Positions 56,583-64,000 of a stretch of DNA of 64,000 bases are shown here, piece by piece (position 1 is the first letter of the stretch; every line of letters begins with the position of its first letter). Both the position numbers and the translations under genes were made by a program. The notes under the pieces were generated by a model, which saw nothing but the letters and a program-made list of their open reading frames with translations, was not told the DNA's origin and made no database searches. The DNA comes from Streptomyces xanthophaeus (GTDB taxonomy: Bacteria; Actinomycetota; Actinomycetes; Streptomycetales; Streptomycetaceae), in contig NZ_KL647132.1 in assembly GCF_000725805.1 (NCBI RefSeq), forward strand, positions 434,001 to 498,000, given 5' to 3'.

Positions 56583-57467
56583 ATGGGTGAAGCGAGCGTG
56601 AAGACACTGGAAACCCGGACGGACGTCTCGTCGCACCCCGTGACCGGGAGCGAGCACCGGCCGGTGCCCGAACGCGCCCTGCTGACCCGGCTGCGCAGCC
56701 CGCGCCGGCCGCGCATCTGGTTCGAGATCCTCCTCATCGCGGTCAGCTACTGGACGTACTCGCTGATCCGCAACGCGGTGCCCGAGCAGAAGGCGGCCGC
56801 CCTCGCGAACGCCGACTGGATCTGGAACGCCGAGCGCGCTCTGGGGATCGCCGTCGAGGAGTCCGTCAACCACGCCGTGAACTCGGTGACGTGGCTGATC
56901 GTGGGCATGAACTACTACTACGCCACGCTCCACTTCGTCGTGACCATCGGCGTGCTGGTGTGGATCTACCGTTTCCATCCCGGCCGCTACGCGGCCACCC
57001 GGCTCGTCCTCTTCGCCACCACGGGCGTGGCACTCGTCGGCTACTACCTGTACCCGCTGGCTCCGCCCCGGCTGATGAACGGCCAGAACTTCATCGACAC
57101 CGTGCTGGTCCACCACACCTGGGGCTCCATGGCCTCCGGGAACCTCAAGCACATGTCGAACCAGTACGCCGCCATGCCCTCGATGCACATAGGGTGGTCG
57201 CTCTGGTGCGGGCTGACGATCTTCGCGGTCGCCTCGGCCCCCTGGGCCCGGATCCTGGGCCTGCTCTACCCGACGGTCACGCTCGTGGTCATCGTGGCCA
57301 CCGCCAACCACTTCTGGCTCGACGCCGTGGGCGGCATGCTCTGCCTCACCTTCGGTTACGCGGTCTCGCGGGCCTGGTTCGGCTCCCTCCCCCACCGCCT
57401 GCCCCGCCACCCCGAGCACACGGAACCGCACCCGGCGACGGCGCTGCTGGTCCGCTTCCGCCGCTAG
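56583..57467 (+). CDS. PAP2_3-type membrane phosphatase/transferase
   Basis: A 294-residue membrane protein of the PAP2/inositol-phosphoceramide-synthase-like superfamily. AMPSMHIGWSLWCGLTIF near residue 198 and TANHFWLDAVGGMLCLTFG near 240 hold the catalytic His and Asp of the PAP2 fold. About six helices are visible, from the IWFEILLIAVSYWTYSL region to the C-terminus. ATG 56583 lies after a short leader. The substrate is probably a membrane phospholipid or phosphoinositide, by family. No partner gene is clear. Confidence 0.85.
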   Translation: MGEASVKTLETRTDVSSHPVTGSEHRPVPERALLTRLRSPRRPRIWFEILLIAVSYWTYSLIRNAVPEQKAAALANADWIWNAERALGIAVEESVNHAVNSVTWLIVGMNYYYATLHFVVTIGVLVWIYRFHPGRYAATRLVLFATTGVALVGYYLYPLAPPRLMNGQNFIDTVLVHHTWGSMASGNLKHMSNQYAAMPSMHIGWSLWCGLTIFAVASAPWARILGLLYPTVTLVVIVATANHFWLDAVGGMLCLTFGYAVSRAWFGSLPHRLPRHPEHTEPHPATALLVRFRR

Positions 57468-57507
57468 GTCGTCTCTTTCGGATCTTGCCGGGTGCCGTCG
57501 GGCGCCG

Positions 57508-59091
57508 TCAGGTGTCCGCGCGGTGGGTGATCCGCCCGCCCGACACCGTGAGGCGGACCGGGGCCTCGCCCAGCTCGTCCACGCCGGCCGTGACCGGGTC
57601 GAGGGCGAAGGCCGTGAGGTCGGCCCGGAAGCCGGGCGCGATCCGGCCCGCCACCCCCTGTTCCCCGGCCGCGAGCGCCGCGTGCGAGGTCATGCCCTCC
57701 AGGGCCATCAGCCCGGTCAGGGCGGGACCGGCGGCAGCCGCGCCGAGCGGGCTGCGGGCGGTGACCAGCACCTGGCGGGCGTCGTAGTGGGCGATCGGCC
57801 AGTCCGAGCCCAGCGCCAGCACCGCTCCCGCGTCCCGCAGGTCGCGGCAGCGCCAGGCCCGGCGGGCCCGCTCCCCGCCGAGGCGCGTGGACCATTCGTC
57901 GGTGTGGTCGGCGCGCGTGTACGCGGTGTGCGGGGGCTGCATGGAGGCGATCACCCCGAGCTCCGCGAACCGCTCCAGCTGGTCGTCGGGCACGGTCTCG
58001 ATGTGCTCGATCCGGTGCCGCATCCGGGCCTGGTCGCCCAGCGCGGCCACCGTGTCCAGGACGTAGCGGACCGCTGCGTCCCCGATGGCGTGGGTCGCGG
58101 TGCGGATGCCCGCGGCGTCCAGGGTGCGCACCGCCCGTGCGTAGGCCTGCGGGTCGGGCCAGAAGGCCTCGGTGCCCCGGCCGTGGCAGTCGGCGTGCTC
58201 CAGCCAGGCGGTGCCGCCCTCGACCGTGCCGTCCATGAAGAACTTCACGCCGCCGACCCGCCAGTGGCGCCCGGCCAGCCGCTGGAGCGCGATCAGCCCG
58301 TCCAGCTCCTCCTCGTCCGCCCCGGGCATGCACCAGGGGGCCAGGTTCAGCCGGAGCGGCAGGTGGCCCTCGTACTCGACGGTCGACAGCAGGGCGGGCA
58401 CGTCGCCGTCGCCGAGGTCCATCACGTGCGCGCCGGTGAGGCCGGTGGCGGCCATGGCGTCGAGGAGCGCGACGAGCCGGCTGCGGCGCTCGGCCCGCGC
58501 GGGCTTGGGCACCAGGCCCCCGACCAGGTCCATGGCCGCGTGCTCGACGAGGTGTCCGGTGGGGCTGCCGGAGCCGTCGCAGACGATCTCCGAGCGCTGG
58601 CTGAAGTCCCGCGGGCCGGTGATGCCCGCGGCGGCCAGGGCCGCGCCGCTGGCCAGGGCGGAGTGGCCGTCGTAGAGGCGCAGGAAGGCGGGGGCGCCGT
58701 CCAGGGCCTCCTCGACGAGCTCCCGGTGGACGGGGCGGCCGCCGAAGGCGTTGTGGTCGAGGCCGTGGCCCAGGACCCAGCCGCCCGGGCGGTCGGCGGC
58801 GCGCAGGGCCTCCCGCAGCTGGCCGAGGTCGCGGACCTGGGAGAGGTCGGTGCCGGTGGCCATCTCGATGCCCCAGACGGGGTGGCTGTGGGCGTCGGTG
58901 AGGCCGGGGGTGAGGGTGGCGCCGCCGAGGTCGATCTGCTCGGTGCCGGGGCCGCGCCAGTCGCGTACGTCGGCCTCGTCGCCGACTGCCACGATCTGGC
59001 CGTCGCGCAGGGCTACCGCGCGGGCTTCGGGGCGGGCCGGGTCGAGGGTGCGGACGTGGGCTCCGGTGAGGACGGTGTCGGCAGCGAGCAC
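57508..59091 (-). CDS. YtcJ-like amidohydrolase
   Basis: A 527-residue metal-dependent amidohydrolase of the TIM-barrel superfamily. Metal ligands: LTDAHSHPVWG near residue 63, the Lys in VGGVKFFMDGTVEGGTAWL near 280, His in RTATHAIGD near 330 and HRIEHIE near 353, and the Asp in LALGSDWPIA near 435. The N-terminal strand VLTGAHVRTLDPARPEARAV is typical of the group. GTG 59091 overlaps the end of the permease gene by 79 bases; GGAG lies 10 bases before it. It could hydrolyse a compound imported by that permease. Substrate unknown. Confidence 0.88.
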   Translation of the reverse strand: MLAADTVLTGAHVRTLDPARPEARAVALRDGQIVAVGDEADVRDWRGPGTEQIDLGGATLTPGLTDAHSHPVWGIEMATGTDLSQVRDLGQLREALRAADRPGGWVLGHGLDHNAFGGRPVHRELVEEALDGAPAFLRLYDGHSALASGAALAAAGITGPRDFSQRSEIVCDGSGSPTGHLVEHAAMDLVGGLVPKPARAERRSRLVALLDAMAATGLTGAHVMDLGDGDVPALLSTVEYEGHLPLRLNLAPWCMPGADEEELDGLIALQRLAGRHWRVGGVKFFMDGTVEGGTAWLEHADCHGRGTEAFWPDPQAYARAVRTLDAAGIRTATHAIGDAAVRYVLDTVAALGDQARMRHRIEHIETVPDDQLERFAELGVIASMQPPHTAYTRADHTDEWSTRLGGERARRAWRCRDLRDAGAVLALGSDWPIAHYDARQVLVTARSPLGAAAAGPALTGLMALEGMTSHAALAAGEQGVAGRIAPGFRADLTAFALDPVTAGVDELGEAPVRLTVSGGRITHRADT

Positions 59092-60587
59092 GGCGGTTCT
59101 TCTCCTTCGGGGGCGGGTTCTGCGGCGAACCGGGCGTACACCTCGGGGCGGCGGGTCCTGAGCCGCCGGGCCAGGGCGAGTCCGGCGAGGAAGACGGCGG
59201 GGACGAGGGCGACGAGGACGGTGTTGACGGTGGTGGAGGCCATGGTGAAGAGCCCCACCTTGGAGACGACCAGGAAGATCGCGACGGTCAGCAGGACGGC
59301 GGCGGTGACGGGCGCGACCACGGTCCGCCAGGGGCCCTCCGCGTGGGCGGTGCGCCGGAAGTACACGGGTACGGCGATCGCGGCGAGCAGCATCAGTGCC
59401 ATGAGGCCGATCATGCCGGGCGTGTTCACCCAGAGCAGCAGCTGCTGGTACGGGTCGGCGCCGGCCAGGGCGAAACCGAGGACGATGACGGCGCCGAGGA
59501 CGGTCTGGGCGAGTCCGGCGAGGTACGGGGAGCGGTGGCGGGGGTGGATCCGGCCGAGGGCTGCGGGCAGGACGCCTTCCTCGGAAAGGGCGAGGACGTA
59601 GCGGTTGATGGCGTTGTGGAAGGCGAGGAGGGAGGCGATGACGCTGGTGACGATGAAGACGTGCGTCAGGTCCGCGGCCCAGGGGCCGACGTAGGTGGTG
59701 ATGGCGGCGAAGAACAGGCCGCCGGGGTCCGCTGCGGCGGCGGCGATCACCTGCTCGTCGCCGAAGGCCTGGATGACGGTCCAGACGACGAAGGCGTAGA
59801 AGAGGCCGAGGAAGGCGACGGCGATGTAGGTGGCGCGCGGGACGGTGCGGTCCGGGTCGTGGGCCTCGCGGCGGTAGATGGCGGTGGACTCGAATCCGGT
59901 GAAGGCGGCGAAGGCGAAGGCCAGGACGGCCGCGGTGCCGGGGACGAGGACGGCTCCGGGGGCGAAGCCCGCGAGGGAGAGTCCCTGGGCGCCGCCCTCG
60001 GCGAGCACCCCGGCGGCGAGCAGGACGAGTATCCCGGTCTCGGCGACGAGCAGGACGCCGAGCAGCCGGGCCCCGAAGTCGATGGAGCGGAACCCTCCGT
60101 ACCAGATGAGCAGGAGTCCGGCGAGGGAGACGGGCAGCCAGGGGACGTCGAGACCCCACAGGGCGTGGGCGGTGTCGGCGGTCGTGGTGCCCAGGAGGCC
60201 GTAGACGCCGATCTCCATGCCGTTGTAGCCGACGAGGGCGAGCAGGGCGGCGCCGATGCCCGCCTGCTTGCCGAGGCCTCGGGCGATGTACGCGTAGAAG
60301 GCGCCGCCGCTGCGGACGTGGCGGCTCATGGTGGTGAAGCCGACGGCGAAGACCGCGAGGGTGAGGCCGGCGAGCAGGTATCCGGCGGGTGCGCCGATCC
60401 CGCCGAGCAGGATCGCGACGGGGGCGACGCCCGCCATGACGGTGAGCGGGGCGGCGGCGGAGACCACGAAGAAGGAGATGTCGGCGGTGCCGAGGGCGGC
60501 GCTGCGCAGGGCCGGGGTCGTGGCCGCGGTCGGGGTCGCGGTCCTGGTCGCGGTCTCGGCGGGTGGTGGCGCTGGCGTTTCGGGCAT
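59013..60587 (-). CDS. APC-family amino acid/amine permease
   Basis: A 524-residue transporter with about 12 hydrophobic helices. LRSAALGTADISFFVVSAAA begins the transport domain, FAFAAFTGFESTAIYRREAH is the family's consensus amphipathic segment, and RYVLALSEEGVLPAALGRIH is typical of APC permeases. A Pro/Ser-rich tail follows the last helix. ATG 60587 lies 122 bases before the divergent TetR gene. A candidate operator (60631-60649) lies between. The permease and amidohydrolase genes overlap, so they form one operon. The substrate is unknown. Confidence 0.9.
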   Translation of the reverse strand: MPETPAPPPAETATRTATPTAATTPALRSAALGTADISFFVVSAAAPLTVMAGVAPVAILLGGIGAPAGYLLAGLTLAVFAVGFTTMSRHVRSGGAFYAYIARGLGKQAGIGAALLALVGYNGMEIGVYGLLGTTTADTAHALWGLDVPWLPVSLAGLLLIWYGGFRSIDFGARLLGVLLVAETGILVLLAAGVLAEGGAQGLSLAGFAPGAVLVPGTAAVLAFAFAAFTGFESTAIYRREAHDPDRTVPRATYIAVAFLGLFYAFVVWTVIQAFGDEQVIAAAAADPGGLFFAAITTYVGPWAADLTHVFIVTSVIASLLAFHNAINRYVLALSEEGVLPAALGRIHPRHRSPYLAGLAQTVLGAVIVLGFALAGADPYQQLLLWVNTPGMIGLMALMLLAAIAVPVYFRRTAHAEGPWRTVVAPVTAAVLLTVAIFLVVSKVGLFTMASTTVNTVLVALVPAVFLAGLALARRLRTRRPEVYARFAAEPAPEGEEPPCSLPTPSSPEPTSAPSTRPAPKPAR

Positions 60588-60630
60588 GCGGGGGCACCCT
60601 TCTGCGAACGGCAGGCGGCGGGGAAGCGAA

Positions 60631-60649
60631 AACCTAAAGGCTTTCGGTT
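60631..60649. promoter_or_regulatory. Candidate TetR operator between permease and TetR genes
   Basis: aacctaaaggctttcggtt is a 9+1+9 palindrome with one mismatched pair. It sits in the divergent intergenic region between the APC permease (60587) and TetR (60709) genes. Confidence 0.6.
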
Positions 60650-60708
60650 CGCGGCAATGTAGCCTCCGGTTCTGGCGTACGGGAAGACCTGACGGCGAGA
60701 GGACACCG

Positions 60709-61311
60709 ATGGCACGGCCGCGCACCCCGCTGCTCGACCGGGAGCGGATCGCCACGACCGCCCTGCAACTGGTCGCGGAGCAAGGGGACTTCAGCGTTCC
60801 GCAGATCGCCCGGGCGCTCGGCGTGCAGACCGGGTCGGTGTATCACCACGTGGACGGCCGGGCCGGGGTGGTCGAGCTGGTCCGCGAGCTCGTGTGCGAG
60901 CGGATCGCGGGCGACACCCTGGACCTGGACCCCTGGGACCGGGCCCTGGAGGAGTGGGCCCGCTCGTACCGGGCCGCCTTCGCCGCCTGGCCGCGCGCGG
61001 TCCCGCTGCTGATGACCACGCCGGTCCGGGCCCCGAAGGTGCTCGACCACTACGAACGGGCCGTCGCGCTGCTGCTCGCCGCGGGCTTCCGTACGGAGCA
61101 GGTGATGCCGCTGCTGACCGGCCTGGAGAACCTGGTCCTGGGCTCGGCGCTGGACCTGGCCGCCCCGGAGGCCATGTGGGAGCCCACCCCGCAGACCCCG
61201 CTGCTGGCCCGCGCCCTGGCCACGGTGGGCACCGGGCGCGCGGACGCGGCCTTCGAGCTGGGGCTGGCCGCGTTCCTGGCGTACGCGCGGGGGCTGCTGG
61301 AGGCGGGCTGA
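60709..61311 (+). CDS. TetR-family transcriptional regulator
   Basis: A 200-residue TetR regulator. The HTH is RERIATTALQLVAEQGDFSV, then IARALGVQTGSVYHHVDGRA. The C-terminal domain resembles TetR_C_11-type folds, with MPLLTGLENLVLGSALDLAA. ATG 60709 has GAGAGGA upstream. It probably represses the divergent permease-amidohydrolase operon through the palindrome at 60631-60649 and itself. The ligand is presumably a compound handled by that operon. Confidence 0.87.
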   Translation: MARPRTPLLDRERIATTALQLVAEQGDFSVPQIARALGVQTGSVYHHVDGRAGVVELVRELVCERIAGDTLDLDPWDRALEEWARSYRAAFAAWPRAVPLLMTTPVRAPKVLDHYERAVALLLAAGFRTEQVMPLLTGLENLVLGSALDLAAPEAMWEPTPQTPLLARALATVGTGRADAAFELGLAAFLAYARGLLEAG

Positions 61312-61360
61312 GCAGGGCTCAGGCCTGAACCGGGCGGCGCCCGGGCCCGGCCCGGGACCT

Positions 61361-61382
61361 TACGGTCCGGGCCCGGACCGTA
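61361..61382. terminator. 22-base perfect palindrome between TetR and glnE
   Basis: tacggtccgggcccggaccg plus ta reads the same on both strands. It lies between converging genes, with other short inverted repeats around it. Confidence 0.65.
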
Positions 61383-61397
61383 CGGACCCGGCCCGGC

Positions 61398-64000
61398 CTA
61401 CGCCCCGTAGAACAGCTCGTCCACCACCGCGCGGGCGCGGCGGGTGATGCGGCGGTAGTCGTCCAGCATCTCGCCGACCGTGCCCTCCGCGTAGCCGAGG
61501 TAGCGGCCCACCGCCGCCAGTTCGCGGGTCTCGGACGGGAAGGTGTCCCCGGCCCGGCCGCGGACCAGCATCACGGCGTTGCGGACCCGGGTGGCCAGCA
61601 CCCAGGCCTCGTCGAGGATCTGCGCGTCCTCGGTCCGGATCAGCCCGGCCGCGTGGGCGGCGGCCAGGGCCTCGCGGGTGCGGGTGGTGCGCAGGCCCGG
61701 CTCCACCCAGGCGTGGCGCATCTGCATCAGCTGGACGGTCCACTCGACGTCGCTGAGGCCGCCGCGGCCGAGTTTGGTGTGCAGGGTGGGGTCGGCGCCG
61801 CGTGGCATCCGCTCCGACTCCATCCGGGCCTTGAGGCGGCGGATCTCCCGTACGGCGTCCTCCCCCAGGCCCTCCATGGGGTAGCGCAGCGGGTCGATCA
61901 GGTCGATGAACCGGCGGCCGAGCTCGTCGTCCCCGGCGACCGGTTCGGCGCGGAGCAGGGCCTGGCTCTCCCAGGTCAGGGACCAGCGCCGGTAGTACGC
62001 GGCGTAGGAGGCCAGGGTGCGCACCAGCGGGCCCGAGCGGCCTTCGGGGCGCAGGTCGGCGTCGATGAGCAGCGGCGGGTCGGTGGTGGGCAGCTGGAGC
62101 AGGCGCCGCATCTCGGCGATGACGGTCTGGGCGGCCTTGGCGGCCTCCTGTTCGTCGACGCCCTCGCGGGGCTCGTGGACGAACAGGACGTCGGCGTCGG
62201 AGCCGTAGCCGAGCTCGTGTCCGCCGAAGCGGCCGACGCCGATCACGCAGAAGCGGGTGGGCAGGGTGTCGCCGAAGTGGCTCTGCACGGCGGCGCGCAG
62301 GGCCCCGGCGATGGTGGCCGCGGTGAGGTCGGAGACGGCTCCGCCGACCCGGTCGACCAGGGCCCCGTGGTCCTCCTCGGCGGGCCTGTCCTCCGTGCCG
62401 TAGGAGCCGATGATGTCGGCGGCGGTGGTGCGGAAGAGCTCGCGGCGGCGCACCCCGCGGGCGGCGGCGACGGCGGCTTCGGGGTTCTCCGCGCGCCCGA
62501 CGGCGGCGAGGACCTCCTGCTCCAGGGCCTCGTGCGTACGCGGTTGCAGGCCTTCGGGGTCGCCGAGCAGGGCCACGGCCTCGGGGGCGCGCAGCAGCAG
62601 GTCGGGGGCGAGGCGTCCGGCGGACAGCACCCGGGCGAGGTTCTCGGCGGCGGCTCCCTCGTCGCGCAGCAGGCGCAGGTACCAGGGGGTCTTGCCGAGG
62701 GCGTCGGAGACCTTGCGGAAGTTGAGCAGACCGGCGTCCGGGTCGGCGGAGTCGGCGAACCAGCCGAGCATGACGGGCAGCAGGGTGCGCTGGATGGCGG
62801 CCTTGCGGGTGACGCCGGAGGCGAGGGCCTCCAGGTGGCGCAGGGCCGCGGCCGGGTCGGCGTACCCGAGGGCCTCCAGGCGCTGGCCGGCGGCCCGGGT
62901 CGAGAGCCGGGTCTCGCCGGGGGTGAGCTGGGCGACGGCGTCGAGGAGGGGCCGGTAGAACAGCTTCTCGTGCAGGCGGCGGACCACGGAGGCGTGCCGG
63001 CGCCAGGCCTTGTTGAGCTCGGCGACGGGTTCGGTGCGCAGGCCGAGGGAGCGGCCGAGGCGCCGCAGGTCGTTCTCGTCCTCGGGGACGAGGTGGGTGC
63101 GGCGCAGCCGGTAGAGCTGGATGCGGTGCTCCATGGCGCGCAGGAAGCGGTACGCGTCGTTCAGCTGGGCGGCGTCGGCACGGCCGACGTAGCCGCCCGC
63201 GGCGAGGGCGTGCAGGGCGTCGAGGGTGCTGCCGGAGTGCAGGGTGGCGTCGCTGCGGCCGTGCACGAGCTGGAGCAGCTGGACGGCGAACTCGACGTCG
63301 CGCAGGCCGCCGGGGCCGAGTTTGAGCTCGCGGTCGACCTGGGCGGCGGGGATGTTGTCGACGACGCGGCGGCGCATCTTCTGGACGTCGGCGACGAAGT
63401 TCTCGCGTTCGGCGGCCTGCCACACCAGGGGGCTTATGGCGTCGATGTACTCGGCGCCGAGCCCGGGGTCCCCGGCGACGGCGCGGGCCTTGAGGAGGGC
63501 CTGGAACTCCCAGGTCTTGGCCCAGCGCTGGTAGTAGGCGAGGTGGGAGGACAGGGTCCGCACGAGCGGACCGTTTCTGCCCTCGGGGCGCAGATTGGCG
63601 TCGACGGGCCAGATGGTGCCCTCGACCGTGGTCTCGGAGCAGATCCGCATCAGGTGGGAGGCCAGCCGGGTGGCGGCCTGGATGCCCTTGGCCTCGTCGT
63701 GCCCGTGGGCGGCCTCCCCGACGAAGATCACGTCCACGTCGGAGACGTAGTTCAGCTCGTTGCCGCCGCACTTGCCCATCGCGATGACGGCGAGGCGGCA
63801 GGCGGCCGCGTCCCCGGGGGCCGCGGCGGAGGCGATCCGCAGGGCTGCGCGCAGGGTGGCGGTGGCGAGGTCCGCGAGCTCGGCGGCGGTGTCGGCGACG
63901 TCTATGGTGCCGCAGACGTCCCGGGCGGCGATCGAGAGCAGGCAGCGGCGGTAGGCCACGCGCAGCGCGACGGGCTCGTGCGCGTCGGCCAGCCCGCGCT
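61398..64000 (-). CDS. glnE: Glutamine synthetase adenylyltransferase/deadenylase, N-terminus cut
   Basis: At least 866 residues; the start is beyond base 64000. The bifunctional enzyme adds and removes AMP on the GlnA tyrosine near residue 397. Two nucleotidyltransferase domains are visible. The upstream one holds MGKCGGNELNYVSDVDVIFV near 63770-63730; the downstream one holds GVGRFGGHELGYGSDADVLF near 62250-62190. Each is followed by a helical GlnD-like domain. In E. coli the first domain deadenylylates and the second adenylylates. The glnA in the same window has the target site. Confidence 0.96.
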   Translation of the reverse strand, partial: RGLADAHEPVALRVAYRRCLLSIAARDVCGTIDVADTAAELADLATATLRAALRIASAAAPGDAAACRLAVIAMGKCGGNELNYVSDVDVIFVGEAAHGHDEAKGIQAATRLASHLMRICSETTVEGTIWPVDANLRPEGRNGPLVRTLSSHLAYYQRWAKTWEFQALLKARAVAGDPGLGAEYIDAISPLVWQAAERENFVADVQKMRRRVVDNIPAAQVDRELKLGPGGLRDVEFAVQLLQLVHGRSDATLHSGSTLDALHALAAGGYVGRADAAQLNDAYRFLRAMEHRIQLYRLRRTHLVPEDENDLRRLGRSLGLRTEPVAELNKAWRRHASVVRRLHEKLFYRPLLDAVAQLTPGETRLSTRAAGQRLEALGYADPAAALRHLEALASGVTRKAAIQRTLLPVMLGWFADSADPDAGLLNFRKVSDALGKTPWYLRLLRDEGAAAENLARVLSAGRLAPDLLLRAPEAVALLGDPEGLQPRTHEALEQEVLAAVGRAENPEAAVAAARGVRRRELFRTTAADIIGSYGTEDRPAEEDHGALVDRVGGAVSDLTAATIAGALRAAVQSHFGDTLPTRFCVIGVGRFGGHELGYGSDADVLFVHEPREGVDEQEAAKAAQTVIAEMRRLLQLPTTDPPLLIDADLRPEGRSGPLVRTLASYAAYYRRWSLTWESQALLRAEPVAGDDELGRRFIDLIDPLRYPMEGLGEDAVREIRRLKARMESERMPRGADPTLHTKLGRGGLSDVEWTVQLMQMRHAWVEPGLRTTRTREALAAAHAAGLIRTEDAQILDEAWVLATRVRNAVMLVRGRAGDTFPSETRELAAVGRYLGYAEGTVGEMLDDYRRITRRARAVVDELFYGA

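Noticed and set aside
57508..60597. Single fused permease-amidohydrolase frame
   Set aside because: The permease is encoded in another frame (59013-60587). The upstream part of the amidohydrolase frame is Arg/Pro-rich shadow; GTG 59091 is the real start.

Overview
The window is a high-G+C actinobacterial chromosome segment, almost certainly Streptomyces. The evidence is the codon use (mostly G or C in third positions), frequent GTG starts, GTGA stop-start overlaps, an AceE-type pyruvate dehydrogenase beside the shared E2 gene, both GlnA and type II glutamine synthetases, GlnR-like boxes, an NsdA-like regulator, and a malEFG/aglA/malR cluster without its own ATPase. Both ends cut genes: the E2 acyltransferase at base 1 and glnE at base 64000.

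Layout. 1-4.5 kb: pyruvate/2-oxoglutarate dehydrogenase genes (E2 end, GntR regulator, aceE). 4.5-9.5 kb: DUF4240 protein, divergent SDR/TetR pair, a Gly/Asn/Trp-rich secreted protein, and a membrane Ser/Thr kinase. 9.6-15.2 kb: glnA, an RDD membrane protein, DUF4191 protein, lipB-lipA and small conserved genes. 15.4-18.9 kb: an accessory island of lower G+C on the minus strand. It ends in the C-terminal scrap of a tyrosine integrase and carries a coupled set of an XRE/DUF5753 regulator, DUF6879 protein, several CxxC mini-proteins, a 19-codon micro-ORF and a Cys-tailed GRDP-like protein. This is the least explained part of the window. 19.2-29.8 kb: NsdA-like regulator, FAD oxidoreductase behind a helically phased repeat array, TIGR01777 epimerase, VIT-family transporter, SpoIIE-type phosphatase, small genes, Gfo/Idh/MocA dehydrogenase, glnII with a GlnR box, and a cysteine-containing leader ORF before a winged-helix regulator. 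29.8-39.9 kb: PepSY and His/Met-rich membrane proteins, rhomboid-like protein, tyrosine phosphatase, an orphan membrane protein, a putative diiron enzyme coupled to a ferredoxin reductase with a TetR gene, a GNAT enzyme and a ChW-repeat secreted protein. 39.9-56.5 kb: starch/maltodextrin use. 56.6-61.3 kb: PAP2-type membrane enzyme, amidohydrolase, APC permease and TetR. 61.4-64 kb: glnE.

How genes work together. glnA, glnII and glnE form the glutamine synthetase and adenylylation set. GlnR-like boxes precede both synthetase genes. The carbohydrate region is coherent: secreted alpha-amylase and a two-catalytic-domain pullulanase cut starch outside the cell, MalE/F/G import maltodextrins (the ATPase is presumably the shared MsiK encoded elsewhere), and two paralogous cytoplasmic alpha-glucosidases hydrolyse them. 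Each alpha-glucosidase is paired with its own LacI/MalR-type repressor, so the module is duplicated on the two sides of malEFG. A shared operator-like decamer lies before the amylase gene and malE. lipB and lipA supply lipoate for the E2 component at the left end.
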